From: Leishmania mexicana MHOM/GT/2001/U1103 | Taxonomy: Eukaryota > Euglenozoa > Kinetoplastea > Trypanosomatida > Trypanosomatidae | Direction of reading: 5' to 3' | Length of the DNA: 64,000 bases | NCBI RefSeq assembly: GCF_000234665.1 | Contig: NC_018334.1 | Span: 1,054,001-1,118,000 of the forward strand | Part shown: positions 63,283 to 64,000 of the stretch, piece by piece | Layout of the letters: every line of letters starts with the position of its first letter | Position numbering within the stretch: position 1 is the first letter of the stretch | Translations under genes and position numbers: made by a program | The notes under the pieces: model-generated | Seen by the model: only the letters and a program-made list of their open reading frames with translations | Databases searched by the model: none | What the model was told of the DNA's origin: nothing

Positions 63283-64000
63283 GTAACCTGCGGGGCGGGC
63301 GAGGGGAGGGGGGGGCGATCGGGAATATCGATGGGGGCAGAGGGTAAACGAACAGGGAGCGCTCCACAAGCGGAGGAGGCGTGACAAAAGAAAATGAGCC
63401 GGATGGAGGGAGGTGATCACCTCAGCGGAACACGAGGAGGAGTACGGGTCTGTGCGCGAGTTTCAGAAGCGGCGCCGATAACAACTTGAAGTAACCTTAG
63501 CCTGCGGCCGTCGCGTGAGCTCAGCCCTGAAGGTTCGGCACGCATTCTGGCACCGGTGGTAGCGGCGGTTGGGGGTGAGGAGGGGAGGTGGAGCTAAACT
63601 AACGGATAGGCGGAACAGGACCTGGTGAGCGTTTGATGCAGTCATCCGTGAAACGTGAGGCCCATCAGAATCCCGACATTTCAAACGGAAGCAAGACGAA
63701 AACACACAAAAGAGAACAGGCAGCAGAAGCAAGTACAGCACAGGTCAAGTGCGGCCTGAACTCCCTGTGGCATGGCAAGGGACAAGGGGGTAGAGACGCG
63801 GCACGGTAAAGAGGACGCGGCACTACAGGGAAGGAGAGCGATGAACAATGAACGCCGCGCAGACCAACCCACTCCTTTGCGTGCGCTCTCAAGCCTTACT
63901 CGCAGAGTGGAGAACCCGTAGTGGCTGGCGAAGGATGGCAGCTTAAAGCGGTATTCCTCCGTCTTCAAGAGGCCTGCATAGAGCTCAGATTCACATGGTG

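Larger units (their letters stand above)
62251..64000. other. Spacer at the right edge (1.75 kb), with family C flank and a diverged family A copy
   Basis: Isomerase 5' flank up to about 62655, repeat A3 (62735-63130), a TA-rich tract (63211-63282), then unassigned sequence to the edge. No frame running off the right edge looks like a protein, so the next gene probably ends outside the window and this is its 3' UTR. Confidence 0.5.

Noticed and set aside
63681..63968. 95-codon minus-strand frame near the right edge
   Set aside because: No recognisable features and low conservation expectation; most likely 3' UTR of a gene beyond the edge.

Overview
The window looks like a stretch of a Leishmania chromosome, or that of a very close trypanosomatid. 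Every convincing gene is intronless and lies on the minus strand, as expected of one directional polycistronic unit. The spaces between genes are long and purine-rich on the plus strand, which means pyrimidine-rich on the transcribed strand, as expected for trans-splicing signals. The gene set is typical of the genus: a class I 3'-nucleotidase/nuclease next to a decayed copy, a mitochondrial enoyl-CoA isomerase pair, a PEMT-type methyltransferase and an ARF GTPase. From memory this order resembles L. major chromosome 31 around the 3'-nucleotidase locus; I cannot check that here, and I do not assign a species.

Left part (about 1-36000): six large or medium hypothetical, low-complexity, Ser/Pro-rich proteins plus one small single-pass membrane protein. 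Three of them (starts at 595, 10107 and 14909) begin with Met-Gly and a nearby Cys, the pattern of N-myristoylation plus palmitoylation. Two neighbours (stops at 13452 and 19181) share a C-terminal motif. The largest (23045-29920, 2291 residues) carries nearly eight copies of a 40-residue, 120-bp tandem repeat. The spacers are very large; the one at 596-8367 is 7.8 kb and holds a 276-bp CA tract and at most two weak small-gene candidates. A 100-bp assembly gap lies at 22798-22897.

Right part (about 36500-64000): recognisable housekeeping genes. In transcription order from the right edge they are: enoyl-CoA isomerase copy 2, an SNF2-family ATPase with a large insertion in its second lobe, the intact 3'-nucleotidase/nuclease, a decayed nuclease copy, a PEMT-like methyltransferase, ARF, an HspBP1/Fes1-like Hsp70 nucleotide-exchange factor, a divergent M1-type metallopeptidase, and enoyl-CoA isomerase copy 1.

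Three dispersed repeat families run through the window, all in the same orientation. Family A (about 600 bp: two near-identical copies and one diverged copy) and family B (about 650 bp: three copies) look like SIDER-type degenerate retroposons. Family C is a 1.5-kb segmental duplication carrying the isomerase gene and its 5' flank. These direct repeats bracket 3.2-, 16.2-, 20.1- and 24.6-kb segments and could support amplification or deletion by recombination. No tRNA, rRNA, CRISPR or plus-strand gene was found.
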